Shown one piece after another: positions 63,994 through 64,000 of a DNA stretch of 64,000 nt (within the stretch, counting starts at the first letter, position 1; the number at the start of each line of letters is the position of its first letter). A program made the position numbers and the translations under genes. The DNA is taken from the NCBI GenBank assembly GCA_014529385.2, contig CM043954.1:4341306-4405305 (forward strand), given 5' to 3'. The DNA is from Adiantum capillus-veneris. Lineage: Eukaryota > Streptophyta > Polypodiopsida > Polypodiales > Pteridaceae. The notes beneath the pieces are model-generated. The model saw only the letters and a list, made by a program, of their open reading frames with translations. It searched no databases and was not told where the DNA came from.

Positions 63994-64000
63994 TGCCCCC

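Overview
This is a eukaryotic, almost certainly land-plant, repeat-dominated stretch. The evidence is nested LTR retrotransposons primed by initiator-Met and Asp tRNAs, plant-type Ty1/copia and Ty3/gypsy polyproteins, CACTA (DUF4218) and hAT transposase remnants, and long CT/CA microsatellites. I see no complete host gene, rRNA, tRNA or CRISPR. The clade cannot be fixed from sequence alone; the density of nested elements suggests a large genome.

Layout: 1-400 is a decayed CACTA transposase (minus). 806-1146 is a pair of ~170 bp direct repeats. 1606-3119 is a small non-coding LTR element with PBS, PPT and TSD. 3125-5987 is gene-poor, with inverted CCAAT pairs and a CA repeat. 5988-7023 holds hAT fragments. 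7024 to about 31775 is an old minus-strand gypsy-lineage element whose internal region is split by two later insertions: a copia (9242-14780, TSD TTTTG, one nonsense codon) and a very young 13.5 kb gypsy (16654-30186, TSD CCATA, LTRs differing at one base by eye). About 31780-39981 is a 5'-truncated plus-strand relative of the young gypsy. 39982-40783 is an internally deleted hAT. 41304-42300 is an unrecognised minus-strand ORF region interrupted by a dead copia (42301-47419, TSD CTTGC). 47420-55954 is a segmental duplication of that copia's right flank; its second copy carries an intact copia (49951-55498, TSD GAAGA), and the first copy preserves the empty site. 55955-63400 is mostly unrecognised sequence with SSRs, minisatellites and a copia gag remnant. 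63401-63993 is an LTR of the same family as the young gypsy, whose body lies beyond the window.

The most interesting system is the gypsy lineage. Its 2878-residue ORF runs Gag, four zinc knuckles, retropepsin 1 (DGGA), acidic/basic spacer, RT, RNase H, integrase and then a second retropepsin-like domain (DTGA). This is followed by a tail with repeated W-V/I-P-K motifs (broken in the young copy) and a separate acidic small ORF. The second protease is also present in the truncated relative. The old element carries both proteases in one frame with no RT or integrase between them. The copias show a mosaic RT tract shared between two families, a duplicated leader hairpin, and a hairpin abutting the PPT. 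All identity statements are by-eye comparisons.
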